In this document: positions 16,933 through 24,746 of the stretch, one piece after another
Layout of the letters: each line of letters starts with the position of its first letter
How positions within the stretch are numbered: the first letter of the stretch is position 1
From: Tolypothrix bouteillei VB521301
Lineage (GTDB): Bacteria > Cyanobacteriota > Cyanobacteriia > Cyanobacteriales > Nostocaceae
Assembly (NCBI RefSeq): GCF_000760695.4
Contig: NZ_JHEG04000001.1
Coordinates: 7,973,123 to 8,037,122, forward strand
Reading direction: 5' to 3'
DNA: 64,000 bases
Translations under genes and position numbers: made by a program
Notes under the pieces: generated by a model
Database searches by the model: none
Told to the model about the DNA's origin: nothing
The model's input: the letters and a program-made list of their open reading frames with translations, nothing else

Positions 16933-18057
16933 ATGAAAACATTGAAGTTTAAGTTGTACGAACACAAGCGCAATAAGTACCTCAAGCGGATGATTAACGC
17001 TTCTGGGGTAATTTACAATCATTGCATTGCCTTGCACAAACGATACTATCGTATGTGGGGTAAACACTTGAGTTGCACGAAACTTCAATCACACATTGCC
17101 AAGTTGCGGAAACGTAGTGAGTTTTGGCAGTCGGTAGGCTCTCAGGCAGTACAGGATATCTGTCAGCGCATTGAGAAGGCATACCAATTGTTTTTTAAGC
17201 ACAACAAGAAGGGGGTTCGTCCACCGGGATTCAAGAAAGTCAAGAAATACAAATCGTTCACCCTAAAGCAAGCAGGGTACAAGTTTTTAGGTGGCAATAG
17301 AGTCAAGATTGGAAATCGAGTTTATCAATTTTGGAAGTCTAGAAGTTGGGAGGGAACGGTCAAAACACTAACCATCAAGCGCACACCTTTGGGTGAATTG
17401 TTTATGGTGGTTGTAGTTGACGGTGTAGTTGAACCAGAAATCAAATTCACGACTGGTAGAATAGCGGGATTTGATTTTGGCTTAAAGACGTTTCTCACTT
17501 GCTCTGATGGTTCGAGTATTGAATCTCCTCAATTTCTCAAACAGTCTCTCAGCACAATTAAAAAAGCTAGCAAACAGCATTCCAAAAAACTAAAAGGCTC
17601 ATCCAACCGAGAAAGGGCCAGAAAAAATCTGGTACGCAAGTACGAGGATGTTTTAAACGCTAGACGCGATTGGTTTTGGCAACTAGCTCACAGTCTAACT
17701 AATAGGTTTGATGTGTTGTGTTTTGAAACGCTCAATCTCAAAGGAATGCAACGTCTTTGGGGGCGGAAAATATCAGACCTAGCTTTTGGAGAATTTCTAC
17801 AAATTTTAGAGTGGATTGCCAAAAAGAAAGGCAATTCTGTCATATTTATAGATCGATGGTATCCGTCTACTAAAACTTGTTCTAGTTGTGGACACGTTCT
17901 AGAAAAGCTGGATTTGTCCGTCAGAGAGTGGCGCTGTCCGTCCTGTCAGTTAGTGAATGGGAGGGACGAAAATGCAGCTAAAAATATTTGTGCAGTTGGG
18001 GCATCAACTGTTGGGTTAGGTGATGTAAGACGGGCTGTGCCTGCAATCGCTGTCTGA
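16933..18057 (+). CDS. tnpB: RNA-guided nuclease TnpB (OrfB family)
   Basis: A 374-aa protein, start chosen at ATG 16933 (MKTLKFKLYEHKRN) rather than 38 codons upstream, because the latter would read through the RHH gene's coding strand. The RuvC-like triad looks complete: Asp181 (GFDFGLKTF), Glu265 (VLCFETLNLKG) and Asp345 (GRDENAAKNI). The four-Cys zinc finger CSSCGH...CPSC lies between the second and third motifs. Family knowledge: TnpB is an RNA-guided DNA nuclease using an omega RNA made from the element's 3' end. All visible features suggest it is active. It is slightly shorter than typical (about 400 aa). Confidence 0.93.
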   Translation: MKTLKFKLYEHKRNKYLKRMINASGVIYNHCIALHKRYYRMWGKHLSCTKLQSHIAKLRKRSEFWQSVGSQAVQDICQRIEKAYQLFFKHNKKGVRPPGFKKVKKYKSFTLKQAGYKFLGGNRVKIGNRVYQFWKSRSWEGTVKTLTIKRTPLGELFMVVVVDGVVEPEIKFTTGRIAGFDFGLKTFLTCSDGSSIESPQFLKQSLSTIKKASKQHSKKLKGSSNRERARKNLVRKYEDVLNARRDWFWQLAHSLTNRFDVLCFETLNLKGMQRLWGRKISDLAFGEFLQILEWIAKKKGNSVIFIDRWYPSTKTCSSCGHVLEKLDLSVREWRCPSCQLVNGRDENAAKNICAVGASTVGLGDVRRAVPAIAV

Positions 18058-18100
18058 GCCTAGAATCCCCACGCCTTTAGGCTGGGGAGTATGTCAAAAA
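18058..18100 (+). ncRNA. Right end of the IS, predicted omega-RNA 3' scaffold
   Basis: The hairpin 18067-18087 plus AGTATGTCAA ends the element. In studied TnpB elements the guide RNA scaffold covers the tnpB 3' end and this right end, and the guide is the DNA just outside; here that would begin near 18101. This is by homology of layout only; the 5' end of the RNA is not predicted. Confidence 0.5.
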
Positions 18101-18240
18101 GCCCTAGTGATTAGAAATCACGGCTATACAAACAAAGCCCCTTCGGGTTTGCCAGTTCCCTACGGCGGGAAACCCGCCTGCAGGACTGGACTCACCGCCT
18201 ACGCGGACTAAATTATAAAGGGGTATAAGACGCGGACTTA
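18101..18240 (+). repeat. R1 repeat and attached palindromes next to the IS right end
   Basis: Stem GTGATT/AATCAC (18107-18121, loop AGA), core GGCTATACAAACAAAGCC (18122-18139), short second stem AGCCC/GGGTT. GC-rich inverted sequence follows (ACGGCGGGAAACCCGCC and neighbours). The R1 unit directly abuts the tnpB element, which therefore probably inserted beside or into it. Confidence 0.75.
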
Positions 18241-18268
18241 GTCTGAGGTCTGTCGAACTCACATTCAT

Positions 18269-18682
18269 TCAATTCCGTTCAATAATAGGACAAATAGTTT
18301 CTTCACCTTGTTCGGTTATTTTTTCCCAACCAGAAAGAAGCCCCTCCAACTCAGACTTTAAGAGAAATAATTGCTGAATTTGTTCATCAATAGCTGATAG
18401 CTTGTTTTTTAACTGAACTTTTATGCGATCGCAGGGCATAAACCCATCATCATGAACATCTAAAAACTCTTTAATTTCCAATAAAGTTAAACCCAGATTT
18501 TGAGCGCGTTTAATAAATTTTAACCGTGCCAAAACCTCAGAATTAAATAATCTAAATCCACCTTCAGTTCTACTTGAAGCATGAAGCAATCCAAGCTCTT
18601 CGTAATAGCGGATCGTTTTAATAGGAACGCCACTTTCTTTAGCAACTTCGCCTATTTGTTTTAGCGGTTCTTGAATTAACAT
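18269..18682 (-). CDS. MerR-family heavy-metal-responsive regulator
   Basis: A 137-aa protein when started at ATG 18682. An ATG ten codons upstream lies only about 12 nt from the predicted transcription start and lacks a ribosome site, whereas GGGGAGAGGAAGG precedes 18682. The MerR helix-turn-helix is IGEVAKESGVPIKTIRYYEELGLL, followed by a long dimerisation helix. Cys84 (FMPCDRIK) matches the conserved dimer-helix metal Cys of ZntR/CadR/PbrR proteins, and Cys131 (ICPIIERN) lies in the C-terminal metal loop. Only two such Cys are present, so zinc, cadmium or lead sensing is likely but unproven. No efflux gene is adjacent. Confidence 0.88.
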   Translation of the reverse strand: MLIQEPLKQIGEVAKESGVPIKTIRYYEELGLLHASSRTEGGFRLFNSEVLARLKFIKRAQNLGLTLLEIKEFLDVHDDGFMPCDRIKVQLKNKLSAIDEQIQQLFLLKSELEGLLSGWEKITEQGEETICPIIERN

Positions 18683-18732
18683 ACCTACCTTAACCTTCCT
18701 CTCCCCTTGCATGAGAGAGAATTACCATTTTC

Positions 18733-18764
18733 ATTGTAAACCCTCCAGTAAGATGGAGAGTCAA
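18733..18764 (-). promoter_or_regulatory. MerR-type promoter/operator with 20-bp spacer, driving the merR gene
   Basis: Read on the minus strand: -35 TTGACT (18764-18759), 20-nt spacer, -10 TACAAT (18738-18733). The spacer holds the dyad ACTCTCCA / TGGAGGGT (7 of 8 bases symmetrical). The overlong spacer with a central dyad is the hallmark of MerR-activated promoters, and it closely resembles PbrR/CadR-type operators. It points to autoregulation. Confidence 0.85.
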
Positions 18765-18855
18765 GAGAACCACGAGTAATGCCCCCTGTTAATTCTGCAA
18801 AATTTTAGGGAAAGCTATTAACAGTAGCTTCTCCAACAGGTGGGGTTAAAGAAAG

Positions 18856-19182
18856 ATGATGAACGATAAAAATGATAATAATGAAGAAACTCACTTAGAA
18901 TTAGCCAATACAGACGCTAACTCTTTGGAGTATAAAGATATTTACCAACTGCTGGATATTCCGGCCATACAGAACGAGAATCTCCCTATATGGGCTTTGG
19001 AACAGTTAGACTCCAAGGAGCCGGACAACTACCCCTACAAATACGAGAAACTCAAACTCGAGCCCTCAAGAATGGGTCATTGGCTGGAATATGAAGAAAC
19101 TGCAAGGCTAGAAAGATTAAAGTTACCTGCGGATAGCGATACCAACTTTAATCTCGATTTATTCAATTATTTTGAAGCCTAA
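18856..19182 (+). CDS. Hypothetical acidic protein
   Basis: A 108-aa acidic protein (start ATG 18856, or the next ATG; AAAGAAAG upstream is a weak ribosome site). No domain was recognised. Residues about 25-60 (YKDIYQLLDIPAIQNENLPIWALEQLDS) look helical. No signal peptide or membrane segment. Its 3' end overlaps the converging OYE gene by 4 nt. Codon use and the clean start support a real gene, but it could be lineage-specific. Confidence 0.6.
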   Translation: MMNDKNDNNEETHLELANTDANSLEYKDIYQLLDIPAIQNENLPIWALEQLDSKEPDNYPYKYEKLKLEPSRMGHWLEYEETARLERLKLPADSDTNFNLDLFNYFEA

Positions 19183-20249
19183 AGCCAAGCGCGATCGTAT
19201 TGAACGGGCCAAACTTTATCTTGCTTCAATTGCTTAGCCGCATGAGAGGGCCAATAAGGATTGCGTAAAAGTTCCCGTGCCAACAACACAATATCAGCTT
19301 GCCCGGTACGAACAATACAATCTGCTTGTTCGGGCGACGTGATTAAGCCTACAGCACCAGTAGGAATATTTGCCTCATGGCGAATTCTAGCCGCAAAGGG
19401 AGTTTGATAACCGGGACCGTAAGGGATTTTGGCATTTGTCAGAGTACCCCCACTCGAACAATCAATTAAATCAACTCCCAGCGATTTGAGTTTATCTGCA
19501 AGAGCAATACTTTGTTCAATGTCCCAACCATTTTCTGCCCAATCAGTTGCAGAAATTCGGACCCAAAGCGAGGAGTCCCCTTCAGGTAATACTTCTCGGA
19601 CTCCACTAACAACTTCTCTGAGAAAACGGGTTCGATTTTCAAAACTACCCCCATATTCATCTTCTCTGTGATTGCTCAAAGGTGATAAAAACTGATGTAA
19701 TAAATAGCCGTGGGCTGCATGAATTTCAATAACCTTAAACCCAGCTTCAACCGAACGTTTGGTTGCTTGTACAAAAGCGTCAGTCACTTGCTGGATTTCT
19801 TCAATGCTTAAGGGTTGTGGAACTGGGTGTTTATCACTAAAAGCAAGAGGACTGCTAGAAACTACAGGACGCCAACCGCCCACCGATTCATCTAGAATTT
19901 GTCCGCCTTCCCAAGGAGGTGCTGTACTCGCTTTTCTTCCAGCATGAGCGAGTTGGATACCAGCAATAGAACCCAAATTATGAATAAGTTGCACAATTTT
20001 TGCCAGAGGTTCAATATGCTTATCAGACCAAATGCCCAAATCTTGAGGACTAATGCGTCCTCGCGGTTCTACAGCCGCCGCTTCAGTCAAGACTAAACCT
20101 GCACCACCAGCCGCACGACTAGCTAAATGGACTAGATGCCAATCATTGGCATAACCATCAGTACTGGAATATTGACACATTGGAGCAACGGCGATGCGAT
20201 TGCGAAAAGTCACCGAGCCAAGGGTAATCGATTCAAATAGATGTGACAT
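19179..20249 (-). CDS. NADH:flavin oxidoreductase, Old Yellow Enzyme family (YqjM/NamA type)
   Basis: A 356-aa protein. VAPMCQYSS near the start carries the Cys typical of the YqjM subgroup of ene-reductases. IQLAHAGRKAS and HAAHGYLLHQFLSPLSNHR are substrate-binding and flavin-binding stretches, and YGGSFENRTRF is the family signature. The C-terminal part GAVGLI..ADIVLLARELLRNP forms the FMN phosphate site. It reduces activated C=C bonds with NAD(P)H; physiological substrate unknown. It sits beside flavin- and thiol-oxidising genes, so a role in the same catabolic set is possible. Seven heptad repeats lie immediately before its ATG and no Shine-Dalgarno sequence is visible. Confidence 0.92.
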   Translation of the reverse strand: MSHLFESITLGSVTFRNRIAVAPMCQYSSTDGYANDWHLVHLASRAAGGAGLVLTEAAAVEPRGRISPQDLGIWSDKHIEPLAKIVQLIHNLGSIAGIQLAHAGRKASTAPPWEGGQILDESVGGWRPVVSSSPLAFSDKHPVPQPLSIEEIQQVTDAFVQATKRSVEAGFKVIEIHAAHGYLLHQFLSPLSNHREDEYGGSFENRTRFLREVVSGVREVLPEGDSSLWVRISATDWAENGWDIEQSIALADKLKSLGVDLIDCSSGGTLTNAKIPYGPGYQTPFAARIRHEANIPTGAVGLITSPEQADCIVRTGQADIVLLARELLRNPYWPSHAAKQLKQDKVWPVQYDRAWL

Positions 20250-20250
20250 G

Positions 20251-20299
20251 GGAAGTAGGAAGTAGGAATTATGAAGTATGAATTATGAATTATGAAGTA
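20251..20299. repeat. Seven heptad repeats just upstream of the OYE start
   Basis: Seven 7-bp units (two GGAAGTA, GGAATTA, then TGAAGTA/TGAATTA alternations) end 1 nt before the OYE start codon. This places an STRR array exactly in the translation-initiation region of that gene. Confidence 0.85.
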
Positions 20300-20337
20300 G
20301 GAGCTGTTTCATTCTTTTATAGTTTATCTTTCATCCT

Positions 20338-21531
20338 TTATACTTTGAGTGCGCGTTTTCCTAAAGACAAGCAAATAACATCGTTTTGTGGAGTATGGAT
20401 GCGGCTGCACAGAACATCTCGATAATGGCGTTCTATCGGATTGTTTTTTGATAGTCCCGGATTGCCAATGAGTTCGAGTCCAATTTCTACAGCACGAATT
20501 GAGTGATTTGTCGTGAGGTATTTCACAGTTTGTGCTTGAGAACCTAGGGAACTGCTGGACTCGCCTCCATCAACTTCGGCTGCTAAACCATAGATAAGTC
20601 GCTGATTGGCGTAAAGTAAAGCTTCTATTTCACCAATTGCTATTTGAAAGCGGGGCAGAGTTGCCAAACTATCGCCTAAGTTAGCAGGCGATCGCTTGTT
20701 TAAATATTGTACCAACCAATCTCGTGCTGCTTTTGCTACTCCTTGATACAAAGCACTCAGTAACAAACTTCCACCTGTTAGTAAAAGAGGGTTGGGAGGT
20801 GACCAAGCCTGTACGGGACGGATATCCAAAGCATACTCTTCTGGGATAAAAACATTCTCCAATATTAGGTCATGGCTGCCAGTTGCACGCATTCCCAAGT
20901 GATCCCAAGTTTCTACAATACGCAGACCGGCAAGGTCGCGAGGAACTAAAAAGCTACCGACTTGCACATCTTTATCATCAGTTCTTGCCCAAACCACAAA
21001 ATACCGCAAGATGGGACTGCCTGTGGTGTAAATTTTGTGACCTGAGAGCAACCAACCACCAGGCTGGCGTTGGGCAATTGTTGCAGGTAGTCCCCCTCGT
21101 GCTGGTGTTCCTAGTTCTGGTTCAACACGCGCCGCGTTGAGTAAGGCTATACCTTCAACAGATTCCCGACACAGTCTTTCATAGATAGCAGGATGCCATC
21201 GGCGAGAACTAGCTGCGTTAGCATATTGTAAATAATGCATTGTTAGCACCAGAGCCGTCGATGCATCTCCCCGAGCTATGGTTTCAATAACTTGGCAAAT
21301 TGTGGAATAGCCCAAACCCCGACCACCAAATTCTAATGGAACAGTCAGACTTAAAAGCTGAGCTTTGTGGAGGGCTTCAAAGTTTTCAAAAGGAAATGTA
21401 CTGTTGCGATCGTGTGTTGCGGCGCGAGTCGCAAAATCAGCTGCCAAAGCCTTTACGCGCTCCAATAAACTAGAAGTGGTTTCGGTTGGTGAGAAGCTTG
21501 AACTATCAAGGGTTAAGTTGAAATTTTTCAT
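20338..21531 (-). CDS. Acyl-CoA-dehydrogenase-fold flavoprotein (SfnB/DszC-like)
   Basis: A 397-aa protein with the whole acyl-CoA dehydrogenase architecture: N-terminal helical part (about 15-130, including VPLEFGGRGLGYSTI), middle beta domain (YTTGSPILRYFVVWARTDD, WDHLGMRATGSHDLILENVF) and C-terminal helices. A good ribosome site AAAGGA precedes ATG 21531. Family knowledge: members next to ssuD-type genes often are FMN-dependent oxidases such as SfnB (dimethylsulfone use) or DszC, rather than fatty-acid enzymes. The divergent SsuD-like gene 388 nt away supports a sulfur-scavenging role, which remains an inference. Confidence 0.88.
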   Translation of the reverse strand: MKNFNLTLDSSSFSPTETTSSLLERVKALAADFATRAATHDRNSTFPFENFEALHKAQLLSLTVPLEFGGRGLGYSTICQVIETIARGDASTALVLTMHYLQYANAASSRRWHPAIYERLCRESVEGIALLNAARVEPELGTPARGGLPATIAQRQPGGWLLSGHKIYTTGSPILRYFVVWARTDDKDVQVGSFLVPRDLAGLRIVETWDHLGMRATGSHDLILENVFIPEEYALDIRPVQAWSPPNPLLLTGGSLLLSALYQGVAKAARDWLVQYLNKRSPANLGDSLATLPRFQIAIGEIEALLYANQRLIYGLAAEVDGGESSSSLGSQAQTVKYLTTNHSIRAVEIGLELIGNPGLSKNNPIERHYRDVLCSRIHTPQNDVICLSLGKRALKV

Positions 21532-21919
21532 CTTTTATCCTTTCTTTCGCGACATTATGCGATCGCTTTAAACTTTTTTGTAGTTGCGTTAAGCGTTGTT
21601 GCCAATCGCACATTTTTCAACTTGAAAATAAAGCCTTGCATAGAAAAAACATTTATGGTAATTTTCTCTATACTGCTAAAATAGCATAATTTGATTGATA
21701 TGCCGTATTTTAAAAGAATAATCGGCTAGTCAAAGTGTATTCTTAGTAGAATCTCTCATCTGTTTGGACAACACCAGTAAGCGGTTGATGTTTCCATTGA
21801 CTTGGGGAGACGCTAATCTCCCCAAGAAATGGTTTCATAGAGTTTATAAGTTTTAGAGCCTTAACCATAAAGACGCCTTTTTCCCCCATCCAAACCCAAA
21901 CCCCTAGCGGAGACTTTTT
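21532..21919. promoter_or_regulatory. Divergent control region with a strong leader hairpin
   Basis: Between the two flavoenzyme genes. CTTGGGGAGA (21801-21810), 6-nt loop, TCTCCCCAAG (21817-21826) is a perfect 10-bp stem about 95 nt before the SsuD start. It has no T tract, so it may be an mRNA structure or protein site rather than a terminator. Promoter boxes could not be assigned confidently. Confidence 0.55.
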
Positions 21920-23017
21920 ATGCCGGTAGAATTTATTGGCTTAATCCGGACTAAACCCGTATCAGAATTAGACGGACCTCCAGGAACAATTTCCGATAAC
22001 ATTATCGATCCAGCCTATGTTCGAGAATTTGCACAAGCTCACGAACAAGGTGATTTTGACCGAGTCTTAATAGGTTATAACTCCAGCAGCCCTGATGGCT
22101 TTGGTGTTGCTAGCTACGCCGCTTCATGGACTGAAAAATTAGGATTTTTGATTGCACACCGACCGGGTTTCGTTGCACCTACATTAGCAGCTCGCAAAGC
22201 AGCAACGCTAGACCATTTTACGGGTGGACGTATTGCCATCCACATCATTACCGGTGGAAATGACGCCGACCAACAACGTGATGGGGATTGGCTAGACCAT
22301 GACAATCGCTATCGACGGACCGACGAATACTTAAACATAATCAAGCAAATATGGACGAGCGATATTCCCTTTGATTGGGAAGGTAAATTTTATCAAGTCA
22401 AAAAAGCTTTCTCGGATGTCAAACCCTTACAAAAGCCCCACATTCCTATTTATTTTGGCGGTGCATCTAAAGCAGCTGTTCCCATAGGTGCCAAACACGC
22501 AAATGTTTACGCTATGTGGGGCGAACCCATTGCAGCAATTAAGCAGCGGATTGCTGAAGTTAAAGCAGCACTACCGCCCGGAAAAACAATACGTTTCAGT
22601 GTTTCTTTACGTCCCATTCTTGGAACAACAGAAGAAAAGGCATGGGAAAGAGCAAAAGATATATTAGAAAGAGTCGTTGAATTACGTGGCGGGCAAAAAG
22701 TAACATCCTCAGCAAGACCGCAAGCTGTAGGATCGCAACGATTGCTAGATTTTGCAGCCCAAGGAGAAGTTTACGATAAGCGATTGTGGACGCCAATAGC
22801 AGCAGCTACTGGAGCTGCTGGTAATACGACTGCTCTAGTAGGAACACCCGAACAAGTTGCAGAAGCTTTAGTGGATTATTACGATGCTGGAGTCACAACC
22901 TTATTAATTCGAGGTTTTAACCCTTTACAAGATGCTATTGATTACGGACGTGAAGTCATACCTCTCGTTCGTGCGGAAATTGCCCGACGGGAGCATCACA
23001 CTGTCAGTGTTGCTTAA
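21920..23017 (+). CDS. FMNH2-dependent alkanesulfonate monooxygenase (SsuD type, LLM family)
   Basis: A 365-aa bacterial-luciferase-fold protein from ATG 21920. Characteristic SsuD segments are TLDHFTGGRIAIHIITGG (phosphate/FMN strand), DHDNRYRRTDEYL, and PIYFGGASKAA. The length is close to SsuD (about 380). It would use reduced flavin and O2 to release sulfite from alkanesulfonates. No ssuE flavin reductase or ssuABC transporter is in the window; the OYE protein at 19179 is not an obvious substitute. A DszA/NtaA-like activity on another sulfur substrate cannot be excluded. Confidence 0.87.
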   Translation: MPVEFIGLIRTKPVSELDGPPGTISDNIIDPAYVREFAQAHEQGDFDRVLIGYNSSSPDGFGVASYAASWTEKLGFLIAHRPGFVAPTLAARKAATLDHFTGGRIAIHIITGGNDADQQRDGDWLDHDNRYRRTDEYLNIIKQIWTSDIPFDWEGKFYQVKKAFSDVKPLQKPHIPIYFGGASKAAVPIGAKHANVYAMWGEPIAAIKQRIAEVKAALPPGKTIRFSVSLRPILGTTEEKAWERAKDILERVVELRGGQKVTSSARPQAVGSQRLLDFAAQGEVYDKRLWTPIAAATGAAGNTTALVGTPEQVAEALVDYYDAGVTTLLIRGFNPLQDAIDYGREVIPLVRAEIARREHHTVSVA

Positions 23018-23984
23018 CATCTTTATCCTTAGAGGATGTTGGAAAAGTCTTTTCATCAGTAGCAAAACATTCAATATCCCTTTAAATACCCCGATAAATT
23101 GGTGAATTTTCAGAGTATTTTCCCCCCTTTTTAAGGGGGGAATTGGAATCAAATACTCCTGTTTTCAGGATGTTTCATATCTTTTCTAGAGAACTGTATA
23201 CACCGTAGCCTTGGTAAGGGAGGACAGAGGGGGGTAATTTTTATACCTCACCAGGTTGAAATTTGCTGTAGTCCTTGCCTTGCGGACTTCGTTTGTATAG
23301 CCGCGATCTCCAATCACTAGGGCTTATCGGGGTTATTAAAACGGATTTGGTATCAAGTATTAATGAGCATTACAAATTTTTAAAAGTAAAATCTGCCACT
23401 GCCACGTTCATCACTAGTGTTCACACGATGCTCCCTGAAAATCTAAATTTTCTAATTCCATTTACAAGATAGAGAGAGAAAAACAGGAAAGCAAAATGTT
23501 AAAAATAATTATGACTTTTCGCGTCAGCAAATTTACTGTAACACTGTAGTTAAAATTAGAATTTCTATTTCTACCAATTGATACAAAGACTGCGATAGAT
23601 AGTGAGAGAATGTTTGTAAAGTTCTAATTTAGACTCACGTTCTATCCAAAATAATATTGAGTTATTCAAGAGAAAATTTAATACTTAAGAAAAAAACCGC
23701 TCTTCCCTTATCCCTGATTCCTAACTCCCGCGATACTTATACCGAAACGGTATCACGTCTATGTTTTTTACCATTATTGATATCTAATTTGGTAGTTAAC
23801 TGGGAAGAGGAGGTATTCTTTTTGTCATGTAATTCTTGAAGCAAGAATATATTTATATTAGTCATCTCACAATTAACATAAGTGCCAAAATGCCAAATGT
23901 AAAACGTAAAAATAGTGGGGTGGAGAGCATCGCCTTGCGCTGAGTCTGGGGAAAGCACGAGAGTTTCTCAACCTGGGCTTATCC
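23018..23984. other. Non-coding region with MITE-like and R1 repeats
   Basis: About 970 bases without a credible gene. 23031-23215 holds a repeat whose left part (GATGTTGGAAAAGTC..TTTTCATCAGTAGCAAAAC) matches the element at 34928-35080 and whose right part (TTTCATATCTTTTCTAGAG..GTATACACCGTAGCC) matches R2. An R1 copy lies at about 23270-23317 (minus; stems AGTCC/GGACT and GCGATC/AATCAC, the latter pairing with two G-U wobbles). The remaining 660 bases are AT-rich with no recognised feature. Confidence 0.65.
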
Positions 23985-24746
23985 CTACTCCAACAAATCG
24001 GGTTCTTCCCGTACCGTCTTTTGATAGATTGGCTGAAAACTAAACCACCCAGCTATGGGGGTTCCTACTTGGCTGCGTGTCAGGCGTGCGGTTTCAGGTT
24101 TTATCAGACGGGGTTGACCGGCTGCTTCAGCCAATAGTTGCGCCTGGGACGATCGCTCAAAGCTAATGTACCACCAAGCTGCTTCGTCAACGGTTTGACC
24201 TACTGTCAAATGACCGTGATTGCTTAAGATTACTGCTTTTTTGTTGCCTAATGCTTCAGCGATGCGCTTACCTTCTTGGGGATCTAGTACGACGCCAGTA
24301 TAGTCATCAAATAGAGCGTGGTCTTCATAAAAAGCGCAAGAATCTTGAGTTAGGGGATCGAGCAAGCGATGAAAACTTGACCAAGTTTTCCCGTAAAGTG
24401 AATGAGCGTGTGCTGCAGCGACAATATCAGGTCGTGCTTCATGCACTTGGGAATGGATGGCAAAAGCCGCTCGATTCACACCACCTTCGCCTTTAACAAC
24501 CTCTCCCCCTGCATCTACCAAAAGGAGGTTTGAAACCTTGATTTCAGCAAAGTTGACTCCAAACGGATTTACCCAAAAATGATCTGTAAATTCCGGATCG
24601 CGAGCTGTAATATGACCTGCTATACCCTCACTAAAACCAAAACGTGCGAATACACGAAAGGCTGCAGCTAGATGTTGCTTGCGGTAAAGACGTTCCTCTT
24701 CTACGCTAGCAAAAATAGGGGGTTGCGGTCTCTCATACTTTGGCAT
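23985..24746 (-). CDS. Class II aldolase/adducin family protein
   Basis: A 253-aa protein started at ATG 24746 (MPKYERPQPP); the frame extends 38 codons upstream only because it overlaps the preceding gene. The zinc-site histidines are visible as AHAHSLYGK (about 130-138) and LSNHGHLTVG (about 200-209). LAAAFRVFARFGFSEGIAGHITARD is the family start. It overlaps the dioxygenase gene by 14 nt, indicating coupled expression. Family members are aldolases, epimerases or salvage dehydratases; one known link to sulfur is methylthioribulose-phosphate dehydratase, but this protein looks more like the general aldolase II group. Confidence 0.87.
   Translation of the reverse strand: MPKYERPQPPIFASVEEERLYRKQHLAAAFRVFARFGFSEGIAGHITARDPEFTDHFWVNPFGVNFAEIKVSNLLLVDAGGEVVKGEGGVNRAAFAIHSQVHEARPDIVAAAHAHSLYGKTWSSFHRLLDPLTQDSCAFYEDHALFDDYTGVVLDPQEGKRIAEALGNKKAVILSNHGHLTVGQTVDEAAWWYISFERSSQAQLLAEAAGQPRLIKPETARLTRSQVGTPIAGWFSFQPIYQKTVREEPDLLE

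Larger units (their letters stand above)
16749..18100 (+). mobile_element. tnpB-only IS element (IS605/IS1341 type) with a divergent ribbon-helix-helix gene
   Basis: The left end carries an imperfect hairpin at 16751-16776 (AAAGCC..GTCCT / AGGAC GGCTTT, loop TCT). The right end carries a hairpin at 18067-18087 (CCCC..GCC TTTA GGC.GGGG) followed by AGTATGTCAA, a typical IS605-group right end. Inside are a minus-strand 48-aa RHH gene and a plus-strand tnpB. No Y1 transposase (tnpA) is present, so movement would need one in trans. Exact ends were not proven; there is no target duplication in this family. Confidence 0.8.
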
